Shown: in pieces, positions 35,690-44,181 of the stretch
Layout of the letters: the number at the start of each line of letters is the position of its first letter
Numbering within the stretch: position 1 is the stretch's first letter
Assembly (NCBI RefSeq): GCF_003385115.1
Contig: NZ_QUNI01000001.1
Location: forward strand, 372,001 to 436,000
DNA length: 64,000 bases
Source of the DNA: Flavobacterium aquicola
GTDB taxonomy: Bacteria > Bacteroidota > Bacteroidia > Flavobacteriales > Flavobacteriaceae
Reading direction: 5' to 3'
The notes under the pieces: model-generated
Told to the model about the DNA's origin: nothing
What the model saw: only the letters and a program-made list of their open reading frames with translations
The model's database searches: none
Position numbers and translations under genes: made by a program

Positions 35690-35848
35690 GATACTAAGTT
35701 ACTAAGTGGCTAAGATACTAAGATTATTTTGAGTTGCTAAGTTACTAAGACTCTAAGTTTCTGAGATTGTTCCTTAAATATGAATCATGTTCTGTAGTTT
35801 AATTTTAAAAACTTAGTAACTTAGCCACTTAGAATCTTAGTAACATAG
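35690..35848. repeat. Inverted array of degenerate 8-nt CTAAG units (bcp-nth spacer)
   Basis: On the plus strand CTAAG occurs at 35694, 35702, 35710 and 35718, then at 35737, 35745, 35753 and (as CTGAG) 35761, so two blocks of four run at exact 8-nt spacing. The complement CTTAG follows at 35812, 35820, 35828, 35836 and (as CATAG) 35844. The left block at 35691-35722 pairs with 35812-35843 almost completely, leaving a ~90-nt loop. The three nucleotides between CTAAG cores vary. Confidence 0.8.
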
Positions 35849-35856
35849 AGAAAAAA

Positions 35857-36510
35857 ATGACCAAACAAGAACGCGTAACATTTGTTATAAATACTTTAAA
35901 CGAACTCTATCCAAGTATTCCTATTCCCCTAGACCATAAAGATCCATATACACTGTTAATCGCTGTTTTACTCTCTGCACAATGTACAGATGTACGTGTA
36001 AACCAGATTACTCCTCTGCTCTTTGCAAAGGCTGATAATCCTTATGATATGGTTAAAATGTCTGTGGAAGAAATTAAGGAAATTATCCGCCCTTGCGGTT
36101 TATCACCAATGAAATCGAAAGGAATTCATGGCTTGTCACAAATTTTGATTGACAAACACAACGGACAGGTACCGCAAAGTTTTGAGCATTTGGAAGAACT
36201 GCCTGCTGTTGGGCACAAAACTGCCAGTGTGGTTATGTCTCAAGCTTTTGGAGTCCCTGCATTCCCGGTAGACACACATATTCATCGTTTAATGTACCGA
36301 TGGAATTTGACTAATGGCAAAAATGTAGTTCAAACCGAAAGAGATGCGAAACGGATTTTCCCAGAGGAAATCTGGAATGATTTACACCTGCAGATTATTT
36401 GGTATGGCCGAGAATATTCACCAGCAAGAGGCTGGAGTCTGGAAAAAGATATTATCACCAGAACTATTGGAAGAAAATCAGTTTTGAATGAATTTACTAA
36501 AAAACAGTGA
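35857..36510 (+). CDS. nth: Endonuclease III (DNA glycosylase/AP lyase) without the Fe-S cluster cysteines
   Basis: Removes oxidised pyrimidines and nicks the resulting abasic site. The helix-hairpin-helix is LPAVGHKTA with catalytic Lys121, and the catalytic Asp is Asp139 in PVDTHIHR, one residue from the E. coli positions. At 217 residues the length is normal. The C-terminal loop that normally carries four cysteines (C-x6-C-x2-C-x5-C) reads GREYSPARGWSLEKDIITR and has none, so no 4Fe-4S cluster can form there. The surrounding loop is otherwise kept, which suggests a stable lineage-wide change and not a decayed gene. Confidence 0.93.
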   Translation: MTKQERVTFVINTLNELYPSIPIPLDHKDPYTLLIAVLLSAQCTDVRVNQITPLLFAKADNPYDMVKMSVEEIKEIIRPCGLSPMKSKGIHGLSQILIDKHNGQVPQSFEHLEELPAVGHKTASVVMSQAFGVPAFPVDTHIHRLMYRWNLTNGKNVVQTERDAKRIFPEEIWNDLHLQIIWYGREYSPARGWSLEKDIITRTIGRKSVLNEFTKKQ

Positions 36511-36522
36511 GGTATATAAATA

Positions 36523-36563
36523 ACAAATTTCACCAGCTTTATGCAAAAACTAGTGAAATTTGT
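36523..36563. terminator. Hairpin downstream of nth, no U-tract
   Basis: ACAAATTTCAC (36523-36533) pairs perfectly with GTGAAATTTGT (36553-36563). There is no T-run afterwards, so its action as an intrinsic terminator is uncertain. It also lies at the 3' side of the small ORF on the minus strand. Confidence 0.45.
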
Positions 36564-36607
36564 ATACTCCAATCACTTTAATATTAGAGTACTTTTTCCT
36601 GCAAGAA

Positions 36608-36751
36608 TTAATTAGCTATAATTTCAAAAACCTTTTCTTCTATTTTAACTATTTTCAATGCTTTAGAATAGTTTAATAAAAAAGAAACCACTTCTTTATC
36701 CGGTTTTATTTTTTTTATTCTTTTTAATTCTTTAGAGTAATTCTTTTCCAT
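36608..36751 (-). CDS. Small ORF (47 codons) downstream of the ECF sigma gene
   Basis: A 47-residue basic peptide, rich in Lys and Ile, that begins MEKNYSKELKRI and ends KVFEIIAN. It starts 51 nt after the sigma gene stop on the same strand. Its composition is codon-like, with a plausible helical core (EVVSFLLNYSKALKIV), and I recall similar short products next to ECF sigma genes in related genomes. That recollection cannot be tested here. It may be a sigma modulator or simply a small conserved peptide. Confidence 0.5.
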   Translation of the reverse strand: MEKNYSKELKRIKKIKPDKEVVSFLLNYSKALKIVKIEEKVFEIIAN

Positions 36752-36802
36752 ATCAATATAAAGTTTAATTTATATTATAACGGAGTAATTATCTTTTTAT
36801 TA

Positions 36803-37387
36803 TTAGTTCGTCAAAACTATTTGATGTTTCTCAATAATTTTTCTCAAATTCATTATAGCATATCTCATTCTGCCCAATGCTGTATTGATGCTAACCCCTG
36901 TAGTTTCTGAAATTTCTTTAAAACTCATATCCTGATACATGCGCATCATTAAAACTTCTTTCTGATCAAAAGGGAGTTCTTCTACAAGTCTTCGGATATC
37001 AACCTCAACTTGATCCGCAATAATTTGATTTTCAATTGTAAGAGAATCATCGGACATTATAGAAAAAATAGAAAATTCCTCTGTCTCTCTGTACATCGGC
37101 ATTTTTTTGGACTTTCTAAAATGATCAATAATTAAATTATGGGCAATACGCATTACCCAAGGCAGGAATTTCCCCTCCTCGTTATATGAATTTAATTTTA
37201 ATGTTTTGATTACTTTTATAAAAGTATCTTGAAAAATATCATTGGAAACGTCTCTATCTGTAACCTTTGAATAAATGAAACCAAACACTTTGGACTCGTG
37301 TCTTTTTATTAATGCAGCTAATGCGTTTTCATCACCTGCTATATATTCCTTTACCAGTAAAGCATCTGTTTTTTGTAAATTTGCCAT
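36803..37387 (-). CDS. ECF-type RNA polymerase sigma factor
   Basis: A 194-residue sigma-70-family protein with regions 2 and 4 only. Region 2 includes DIFQDTFIKVIKTL and the WVMRIAHNLIIDHFRK core-binding and -10 recognition helices. Region 4 includes LPFDQKEVLMMRMYQDMSFKEISETTG and the VSINTALGRMRYAI recognition helix. No anti-sigma gene follows; instead a 47-codon ORF lies downstream. A promoter-like element lies about 100 nt upstream, so the mRNA probably has a long leader. Confidence 0.93.
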   Translation of the reverse strand: MANLQKTDALLVKEYIAGDENALAALIKRHESKVFGFIYSKVTDRDVSNDIFQDTFIKVIKTLKLNSYNEEGKFLPWVMRIAHNLIIDHFRKSKKMPMYRETEEFSIFSIMSDDSLTIENQIIADQVEVDIRRLVEELPFDQKEVLMMRMYQDMSFKEISETTGVSINTALGRMRYAIMNLRKIIEKHQIVLTN

Positions 37388-37763
37388 ATCTATTCCTTTT
37401 TAGATTGTTAGTACTTGGGGAGTGTTCTAAAAGGTAGTTCTATGCGATAGGCTTACAAAATTTTGTTAAAGATTAGATATTTGCCAAATTTAACAAATTA
37501 TTATTAAAAGAAGCAAGAAAAAAAACAAGAAATATTATTTTAAAAAATTAAAAACCGCTTTTTTTAAATAAAATGCTTTATGTATCCAGAAGATAAAGTA
37601 TTGTTTTATATGGGCTTTTTCAATATTAATGACCAAACACTAAATAAAAATAAACGGCAATAAATTTTTATACTTATATAACAAAATGCGAATTCCACTT
37701 ACAAAATACAAATTAAAAAAGTATTGCCTGAACTTCAAAAATTAAAACCCTACGCCTTTTTTC
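37388..37763. other. 376-nt AT-rich spacer
   Basis: No gene of note. It holds the presumed sigma-gene promoter (37485-37516) and a weak hairpin at 37572-37602 (AATGCTTTAT facing ATAAAGTATT). The polysaccharide operon ends at its right edge without a strong terminator that I can see. Confidence 0.6.
37485..37516 (-). promoter_or_regulatory. Promoter of the ECF sigma gene
   Basis: On the minus strand TTG (37514-37516) and TAAATTTG (37485-37492) are 21 nt apart and match the -33/-7 consensus. The predicted leader is about 90 nt. Confidence 0.5.
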
Positions 37764-38519
37764 TTACTGATAAACTTTGATATAATCAATCGAAAATTCC
37801 TTTGGAAAAATAGTATCATCTACATCTGGGCCACCAAAATTCCCTCCGATGGCCATATTAACTAAAAAAAAGAAAGGCTTGTCAAAAGGCCATGTTTTTT
37901 CGTTTTTATTTTTTGGCTGGAAAGTATAAATCAAATCTTTATCTACAAAAAAGTCTATTTTATCTTTTGTCCACTCTATCGCATACACATGATAACCTTC
38001 TTCAATATTCGGTATTATTGTTTTCTTGCTGTTAACAGAATTTCCATGACTATCCTGCGTATGCAAAGTTGTATAAACTGTATGAGGTTCACGCCCTATG
38101 TATTCTAAAATGTCTATTTCACCACATACAGGCCATCCTGATTCAGAAAAATTAGCCCCTAACATCCAGAAAGCCGGCCACAATCCATGACCTACAGGCA
38201 ATTTTGCTCTAGCTTCCAAACGCCCGTATCGAAATTCTTTTTTATTTTTTGTTGTAATTCGAGTGGATGTATAGCCGTTTTCATCTTTTTTGGCAGTAAT
38301 CACTAAATTCCCGTTTTCTAGTCTGTGATTTTTGTCAGTGTAGAGCTGACGCTCATTATTTCCCCAGCCACAATTGGGACAGCCATCACCTAATTCAATA
38401 TTCCAAACTTTATCATTCAAGATTTTACCATCAAAATTCTCTTCCCAAACTAATTTTCGTTCAGTCTGCTGTCCGAATATTGACCCGCTGATCAATAAAA
38501 TTATTATAAATTTATTCAT
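37764..38519 (-). CDS. Secreted GH16 beta-glucanase (laminarinase-type)
   Basis: A 251-residue single-domain glycoside hydrolase family 16 enzyme with a signal peptide (to about residue 17) and no lipobox. The catalytic motif is GEIDILEYIG with Glu134 (nucleophile), Asp136 and Glu139 (acid/base). This ExDxxE form, without the extra residue of the lichenase loop class, fits endo-beta-1,3-glucanases. Other typical blocks are GWGNNERQLYT and LWPAFWMLG. It is the last gene of the locus, 6 nt after GH3. It probably cuts beta-1,3-glucan in the periplasm or outside. Confidence 0.93.
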   Translation of the reverse strand: MNKFIIILLISGSIFGQQTERKLVWEENFDGKILNDKVWNIELGDGCPNCGWGNNERQLYTDKNHRLENGNLVITAKKDENGYTSTRITTKNKKEFRYGRLEARAKLPVGHGLWPAFWMLGANFSESGWPVCGEIDILEYIGREPHTVYTTLHTQDSHGNSVNSKKTIIPNIEEGYHVYAIEWTKDKIDFFVDKDLIYTFQPKNKNEKTWPFDKPFFFLVNMAIGGNFGGPDVDDTIFPKEFSIDYIKVYQ

Positions 38520-38525
38520 TGTTTT

Positions 38526-40814
38526 TTATTTTAAGAATTGAAAATCTCCTTTTAATGTTTCTACAGAATTGCCACCAATGAAGACTTTAAAATCTCCCGC
38601 TTCGGCTTCCCATTTAGAATTGGCAGTAAAAAACTCAATTGTTTTTTCGCTAATAACAAAAGTCACTTTCTTCTCTTCGCCAGGCTTTATTACAATCATT
38701 TCAAAACCTTTTAATTCTAAAACCGGTCGGGTAACACTTCCTATTAAATCTCTAATATACAACTGAACAACTTCTTTACCAATTACTTTTCCAATATTCT
38801 TTACTGAGACTGAAACTTCAATGTTGCCATTTTTAGAAAAAGACGCAGATGATAACTTCAAATCCGAATATTCAAATTTAGAATAACTCAAACCAAATCC
38901 AAAAGGGTATAAAGGCGTATTTTTTTCATCTATATAATGTGACCAAAAAACACTTTCGGGTTCATTCATAACTGGTCGTCCTGTGCTTTTGTAATTGTAA
39001 TAAATAGGCACTTGAGCAACATTTCGAGGGAAAGTCATAGGCAGTTTTCCGCTAGGATTGTAATCTCCATATAATACCTGTGCTATGGCATTACCGCTTT
39101 GAGTTCCTAGCTGCCAAGCCTCTACGATTGCAGGAATATGTTCTTCTGCCCAAGGAATAGCCAACGGACGGCCATTATTAAGCACCAAAACTATATTTGA
39201 ATTTACTTTATAAACAGCTTCCAATAGTTCCTGCTGCACACCCGGTAAACCTAAATCGGCCCTGCTCCTTCCCTCACCCGACTGCAGACCATGCTCGCCT
39301 AAAACGAGTATTACAACATCAGCGCTTTTTGCAGCAGTAATAGCTTCCTCAAAACCTGATTTATCGGCAGTATTTATTTTGGTTTCAAATATGAATTTTG
39401 GATTTCCAAGAGCAACATCAGCTCCTTTTGCATAAGTCAGCTGATTCTCTTTATATGACTGCAGTCCTTCTAAAACAGAAACTGCCGTATTATCATCAGC
39501 AGCAATTCTCCAATTTCCCAACGGGCTTGTTTTATCGTTTGCTAATGCTCCGATCAAAGCAATCTTTTGTCCAGATTTTTTTAGAGGCAATAAGTTATTA
39601 TTGTTTTTTAGTAATACAATAGATTTTTTTGCCATATCTAAAACTTCCTTGTGAAATTCCGGTTTTCCAACGGTTGCTAATTCTCTTGTTTCGTCACAGT
39701 ATTTATATGGATTATCAAATAAACCCAATTCAAATTTCACTTTTAGAACTCTTCTTACAGCATCATCAACAGTGCTTTCTTTTACTTTGCCTTCTCTAAC
39801 TAATTGCGCTAAGTAATCAACATAACCGTTAGACTCCATATCCATGTCGGAACCGGCATTTATAGCTAATTCAGCTGCATGTTTGTCGTCTTTGGCATAT
39901 CCATGAGCTTTCATTTCCTGCATAGAACCCCAGTCTGAGACTACGAATCCCTGAAATTTCCAATCTCCTTTGAGTATCTGTCTTTGCAGATATGAATTCG
40001 CAGTAGCCGGAATTCCATTAAGTTCATTGAAAGAGTTCATAAATGTTCGAACTCCAGCATCTGAAGATGCTTTGAAAGGAGGAAAAATAACATTCTGCAA
40101 TGTTGATTCTCCCACATCTACCGTATTATAATCTTTCCCAGATTCGGCAAAACCATAGCCAGCAAAATGTTTAGCACAAGCCAAAATATTTTTATTAGAA
40201 CTAAGATCTCCTTGAAAACCTTTAACACGGGCTTCGGCAATTCGGCTTCCTAAATATGGATCTTCCCCTACGCCTTCCATCACACGTCCCCAGCGGGCAT
40301 CTCGGGAAATATCAACCATAGGTGCAAAAGTCCAATTTATGCCTACAGCTGCAGCTTCTTCTGCAGCCATTTCTGCCGATTTACGAATAGCTTCTAGATC
40401 CCAACTGGCCGATTCTGCAAGCGGTATCGGACTAATTGTTTTGTATCCATGAATAACATCAAAACCAAAGAGAAGCGGAATACCTAATCTAGTTTGCTCT
40501 ACAGCTATTTTCTGCAAAGCTCTTACATCTTTTACGCCTTTTACATTCAACATCGAGCCTACCAGTCCTTTTTTAAGATCATCATATTTTTTTGCTGCTA
40601 AACCTTCCTTTGGAGTGGGCCCTGTTACATCCCAAAAACCGTTATACTGATTAAGCTGCCCAACCTTTTCTTCAAGCGTCATTTTCTTCAAAAGTGATTC
40701 TACTTTTTTATCTAAAGAAATATTATTTTCAACCTTCGTTTGTGCTTCAACAGAACCTATTACGAATAATCCAACAGCTAAAAACAAATAGGGTTTTCTA
40801 ATTATTTGCATCAT
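38526..40814 (-). CDS. GH3 beta-glucosidase (BglX-like)
   Basis: A 762-residue periplasmic exo-acting glycosidase of family GH3. It has a signal peptide (to about residue 24, VEAQ), the N-terminal barrel, the alpha/beta sandwich and a C-terminal fibronectin-III-like domain (about 655-760). The nucleophile is Asp294 in VVSDWGS; substrate-binding blocks KHFAGYG and ALGEHGLQSGEG-like residues are present. Between two GH16 genes its job is most simply the release of glucose from the oligosaccharides they produce. A hairpin terminator in the 74-nt gap before it may lower its expression. Confidence 0.95.
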   Translation of the reverse strand: MMQIIRKPYLFLAVGLFVIGSVEAQTKVENNISLDKKVESLLKKMTLEEKVGQLNQYNGFWDVTGPTPKEGLAAKKYDDLKKGLVGSMLNVKGVKDVRALQKIAVEQTRLGIPLLFGFDVIHGYKTISPIPLAESASWDLEAIRKSAEMAAEEAAAVGINWTFAPMVDISRDARWGRVMEGVGEDPYLGSRIAEARVKGFQGDLSSNKNILACAKHFAGYGFAESGKDYNTVDVGESTLQNVIFPPFKASSDAGVRTFMNSFNELNGIPATANSYLQRQILKGDWKFQGFVVSDWGSMQEMKAHGYAKDDKHAAELAINAGSDMDMESNGYVDYLAQLVREGKVKESTVDDAVRRVLKVKFELGLFDNPYKYCDETRELATVGKPEFHKEVLDMAKKSIVLLKNNNNLLPLKKSGQKIALIGALANDKTSPLGNWRIAADDNTAVSVLEGLQSYKENQLTYAKGADVALGNPKFIFETKINTADKSGFEEAITAAKSADVVILVLGEHGLQSGEGRSRADLGLPGVQQELLEAVYKVNSNIVLVLNNGRPLAIPWAEEHIPAIVEAWQLGTQSGNAIAQVLYGDYNPSGKLPMTFPRNVAQVPIYYNYKSTGRPVMNEPESVFWSHYIDEKNTPLYPFGFGLSYSKFEYSDLKLSSASFSKNGNIEVSVSVKNIGKVIGKEVVQLYIRDLIGSVTRPVLELKGFEMIVIKPGEEKKVTFVISEKTIEFFTANSKWEAEAGDFKVFIGGNSVETLKGDFQFLK

Positions 40815-40831
40815 AACTTATTCTTTTAAAA

Positions 40832-40866
40832 AATAAGAAGATTGAATTATATCCAATCTTCTTATT
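40832..40866 (-). terminator. Intra-operon terminator or attenuator between GH16 lipoprotein and GH3
   Basis: A perfect 13-bp stem, AATAAGAAGATTG (40832-40844) with CAATCTTCTTATT (40854-40866). On the minus strand a U-rich run follows. It lies inside the operon, so it probably gives partial read-through or stabilises the 3' end of the upstream part. Confidence 0.75.
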
Positions 40867-40888
40867 CCCAATTACTAATTCAAAAATT

Positions 40889-42547
40889 TTATTGGTATAC
40901 TTTTACATAATCGACTTCCATAGACGATTGTGCGAAAGCTGGATCTATTGCTCCTCCAAGCGAACCACCCATCGCCACATTCATAATCATAAAGAAATTT
41001 TTATGAAATGGCAATGCTGTATCCGAATTATTAAAAGTAAAATACAAAACATCATCTAGAAAAAATCGAATGGTTTTAGGCGACCAAATAGTTTTATAGA
41101 TATGAAACTCCGAAGCAGCATTTGCAATTGCTGTTGTTTTAAATTTTGCATCTCCTCCAGAACTTCCTGGAAAATGCAATGCCGATTGAGTTTGCAATGG
41201 TTTTGCACCAACAAATTCCATAAAATCAATTTCTCCTATAGCTGGCCATGATCCAGCTGAAGCTCCTAGTGACCAAAAAGCCGGCCATACTCCCGCACCA
41301 GTAGGCATTTTGGCTTTCATTTCTATTTTACCATATTTAAAGTCATACAAACCTTGTGTTTTTATTCTTGCAGAAGAATATTCAGCTCCTCCAGAAGATT
41401 CTTTAACCGCAGTTATGACAAGATTTCCTCCAGCAACTTTTACATTTTTGGCAAGATTAGTGTAATTTTGTTTTTCTCCATTACCCCATCCGTTATCCCC
41501 TCTGCCAAGATCATATGTCCATTTTGTAGCATCTGGAGCTCCATCAACATTAAAATCATCAGACCATACCAAATTTGTGTAATCTGTTGTATCGTCAGTA
41601 TCAGTTGTTGGAAGTGTAGTGGTAAATGTAATATACCAAGCTAATGTCGCATTATTTCCTTGAACAAAACGCACCTGCATTCTGTTTTCGGTAATTGACA
41701 TAATCTCATATTGAGTTGCACCAGCGTAGTAACCCATAAACCCTCCATCTGAGAAATTCATCACTGTTCCTGTAGTTACTTTTTTGGCTTCAGGATTCTT
41801 TGAAACAAAAGAGGATGATGGACTTAAAGCAACAATTTTTGTTGCAGTAGTATTGTATGCTAAACATTGGTCATCACCTCCATTTGTACCGCCTCCAACA
41901 CTTTTGTATGAATTATTAAAAAAAGTATTCCCTTTATTGTCCTGCTTGTATTCGATTTTACCGTTTACTAATGCAAATGTATAATCACCATCATAGAAAC
42001 AAGTTGCGGCTTTCTCGAAAGAACCTGCCTGATAATAATTTGGATAATAATTTTTGGTTGCATCAGCGTCATTTTGGCCTACACCAAAATGGCCATTCTC
42101 AGCTGCTGCTATATACCATTTTTTACCTGCGGCAGTTCCGCCAGTAAGCAATAATGTAGATTTCTCGTCACTGAAATCACTAAGAACTGTAACTTCTACA
42201 GTAGTAGTGGTTGACACTCCGCCTTTTCCAAAAGCAATTACAGTCACTGTATAGGTATTTACATCGACAGTTGTAAATGGATGCTCGACAACTCCTCCCG
42301 AAGTATTATCTACTATTCCATCACCATAAATAAACTTATATGAAATAGCATTATTTGCTTTAGCAGTAAACTTTACCAAACCTGACCCATCTCCATTTGG
42401 AGCATCGGCTGTTTTTCCAACAATATCTACTGCAACCTGAAGATTTGAGGGAGCGCTAGGATCACCAAAAGAAAAATTATCTTCTTGACAGTTGACCATT
42501 AATAGCAAACTAAAAAGGGCTACTATATTTATAAATATTTTTTTCAT
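40889..42547 (-). CDS. GH16 beta-glucanase lipoprotein with PKD-like and lipocalin-like N-terminal domains
   Basis: A 552-residue surface lipoprotein; lipidation at Cys20 (LMVNCQED). In order: a PKD-like domain (about 34-122), a beta-rich domain (about 128-310) starting GKKWYIA and containing CFYDGDYTF, then GH16 (about 323-552). The catalytic motif is GEIDFMEF: Glu439, Asp441, Glu444. GWGNGEKQNYT parallels the small GH16 of the same locus. It likely makes the first cut of the glucan at the cell surface, before SusCD import. The middle domain resembles the C-terminal domain of the neighbouring binding protein. Confidence 0.92.
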   Translation of the reverse strand: MKKIFINIVALFSLLLMVNCQEDNFSFGDPSAPSNLQVAVDIVGKTADAPNGDGSGLVKFTAKANNAISYKFIYGDGIVDNTSGGVVEHPFTTVDVNTYTVTVIAFGKGGVSTTTTVEVTVLSDFSDEKSTLLLTGGTAAGKKWYIAAAENGHFGVGQNDADATKNYYPNYYQAGSFEKAATCFYDGDYTFALVNGKIEYKQDNKGNTFFNNSYKSVGGGTNGGDDQCLAYNTTATKIVALSPSSSFVSKNPEAKKVTTGTVMNFSDGGFMGYYAGATQYEIMSITENRMQVRFVQGNNATLAWYITFTTTLPTTDTDDTTDYTNLVWSDDFNVDGAPDATKWTYDLGRGDNGWGNGEKQNYTNLAKNVKVAGGNLVITAVKESSGGAEYSSARIKTQGLYDFKYGKIEMKAKMPTGAGVWPAFWSLGASAGSWPAIGEIDFMEFVGAKPLQTQSALHFPGSSGGDAKFKTTAIANAASEFHIYKTIWSPKTIRFFLDDVLYFTFNNSDTALPFHKNFFMIMNVAMGGSLGGAIDPAFAQSSMEVDYVKVYQ

Positions 42548-42561
42548 TTTTTATTTTTTAA

Positions 42562-44169
42562 TTAAATTCTAACTAGTTTATATGACCAGAACACTCCTGC
42601 ACCTGCCTCAATAACCACATTCATAGTATTATTGTTATCCGTAAGAGTTACATTATATATAATAGAAGATGGAACAGTTACAGTGGGTAATTCTCCTGCA
42701 TTATTTACTTTAGGAAGTCCTAGATATGCTCCCGCCCCATTAATTTTAAGAGTCTTTGCTCCCGCATCATAAAGGTAAGTTGCAGCTCCAGAACCGTCAT
42801 GGGGAGCAACTGGAGCTCCGCATGACTCACTCGCTACTCCCTGCCATTTCTCAAGCCATGTATCGGCTCCCAAAACGTTACTAAAATCCCCATTTGCTGA
42901 GAAAACAAAAGTATCATCAAAGTAACAGGCTCTATCAATTACTGCTTGTGCATCATTTGCCCACCAATCACCGCTGCCGTAACTTGGTCCAACTTTTAGG
43001 GCGCCGGCTTCAGGAGCAATTTTCCAAGTTCCCACTAATGCAGATGAGGCAGCGGGCTCTTTATAAAAATAAACGTTATCAATATAAATAGTATGGCTTC
43101 CGCTAGGATTTCCTGAGAAAATCAACTGTGCAATATGTTCACGCGTGGTTAAATTTGTAAAATCACTTAAAGGGATATCTAAACTTACCCAGCTTCCTTG
43201 TGCAGGAGAAGTAAATTTAACTTCGTGTTCAACATTATCTCCTCCTTGTTCCCAAACCCCATTAGCTCCAAAATCAACTAATTTTATTCTGAATTCTGCA
43301 AAGTCAGAAGACCAGACATCTACGTGAAGAAATGTCATTGCTCCAGCATTAATCGTTGCTGCAGGTTCAGCACCTACAAAATTTAAATTTGAGTATTGTA
43401 TTATATTATTTCCTCCTATAACTTTCTCTCCTTTTGTAGCTTGAGACCAATCTGTTCTCCATGTACTCATTGCAACATTTGAATAGGAATCACTAAACAT
43501 TGAAATGACATTTGCAGCAGATCTTGACGGAATCGGCGCTGCTGAAGTTGGCCCCTCGATCAGAATAGCTTCAAACTCCTGTTCAAATTCTGCTGTCTGG
43601 ATAGCTGCACTTTTAGACACCACTCTTATGGTATACACTCCAGCAGCTTGATAAACATAAGAAACTGACTCGCCATTGTTAGCAGAAATTGGTTCTGGTT
43701 TTCCAGCTTCACCAAAATACACGTCATAAAATAATGCGAAATCAGCTGTAGCAGTAACTGTTACTTTTTTGGAAACAGATAAATCATTTGTAATAACAAC
43801 TTTTAAATTTTCTGGTGCCTTGAAAGAAACTACAACTTCTTGCATAACTTCTGTTGATTTACCATTCAAAGTTTTACCTACAATTTTCGCTTGATATATT
43901 CCTTCCTTATAAACATGAGAATATGTTTCCCCTGGATTTAAAATTGCAGGTTCTGAAGTTCCATCTCCAAAATAAATTTCATATTGGGTAACCCCTTCTC
44001 CTTTTGGGAGGAAAGTTACTTTTCCTGTATTATCCTGCGTAACGGTAGTTAATGCAGAAATATTAGTTGGTGCTGCTACAGCATCTAAATCAACCGAACT
44101 ATTGTCATCAGTACAACCAATTGCGACTGCAAGGACAAAAAGACTTATAATATAATATATTTTTCTCAT
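42562..44169 (-). CDS. Surface glycan-binding lipoprotein with PKD domains (SusE-position)
   Basis: A 535-residue lipoprotein; lipobox VAIGCTDD puts Cys19 as the lipid anchor. Two PKD-like domains (about 33-113 and 116-200, each with YEIYFGDG or YDVYFGE) are followed by a jelly-roll CBM-like part (about 205-372, LHVDVWSSDFAEFRIKLVDFG). A C-terminal beta-domain (375-535) begins GTWKIA. It has no catalytic motif. Its place directly after SusD is that of a surface glycan-binding protein that captures polysaccharide for the transporter. Ligand inferred from the neighbouring GH16/GH3: beta-1,3-glucan. Confidence 0.85.
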   Translation of the reverse strand: MRKIYYIISLFVLAVAIGCTDDNSSVDLDAVAAPTNISALTTVTQDNTGKVTFLPKGEGVTQYEIYFGDGTSEPAILNPGETYSHVYKEGIYQAKIVGKTLNGKSTEVMQEVVVSFKAPENLKVVITNDLSVSKKVTVTATADFALFYDVYFGEAGKPEPISANNGESVSYVYQAAGVYTIRVVSKSAAIQTAEFEQEFEAILIEGPTSAAPIPSRSAANVISMFSDSYSNVAMSTWRTDWSQATKGEKVIGGNNIIQYSNLNFVGAEPAATINAGAMTFLHVDVWSSDFAEFRIKLVDFGANGVWEQGGDNVEHEVKFTSPAQGSWVSLDIPLSDFTNLTTREHIAQLIFSGNPSGSHTIYIDNVYFYKEPAASSALVGTWKIAPEAGALKVGPSYGSGDWWANDAQAVIDRACYFDDTFVFSANGDFSNVLGADTWLEKWQGVASESCGAPVAPHDGSGAATYLYDAGAKTLKINGAGAYLGLPKVNNAGELPTVTVPSSIIYNVTLTDNNNTMNVVIEAGAGVFWSYKLVRI

Positions 44170-44181
44170 AATAATAGTTTT

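Noticed and set aside
35690..35848. CRISPR-like array
   Set aside because: Units are only 8 nt with no unique spacers of 25-40 nt, and the second half is inverted. No cas gene is present.
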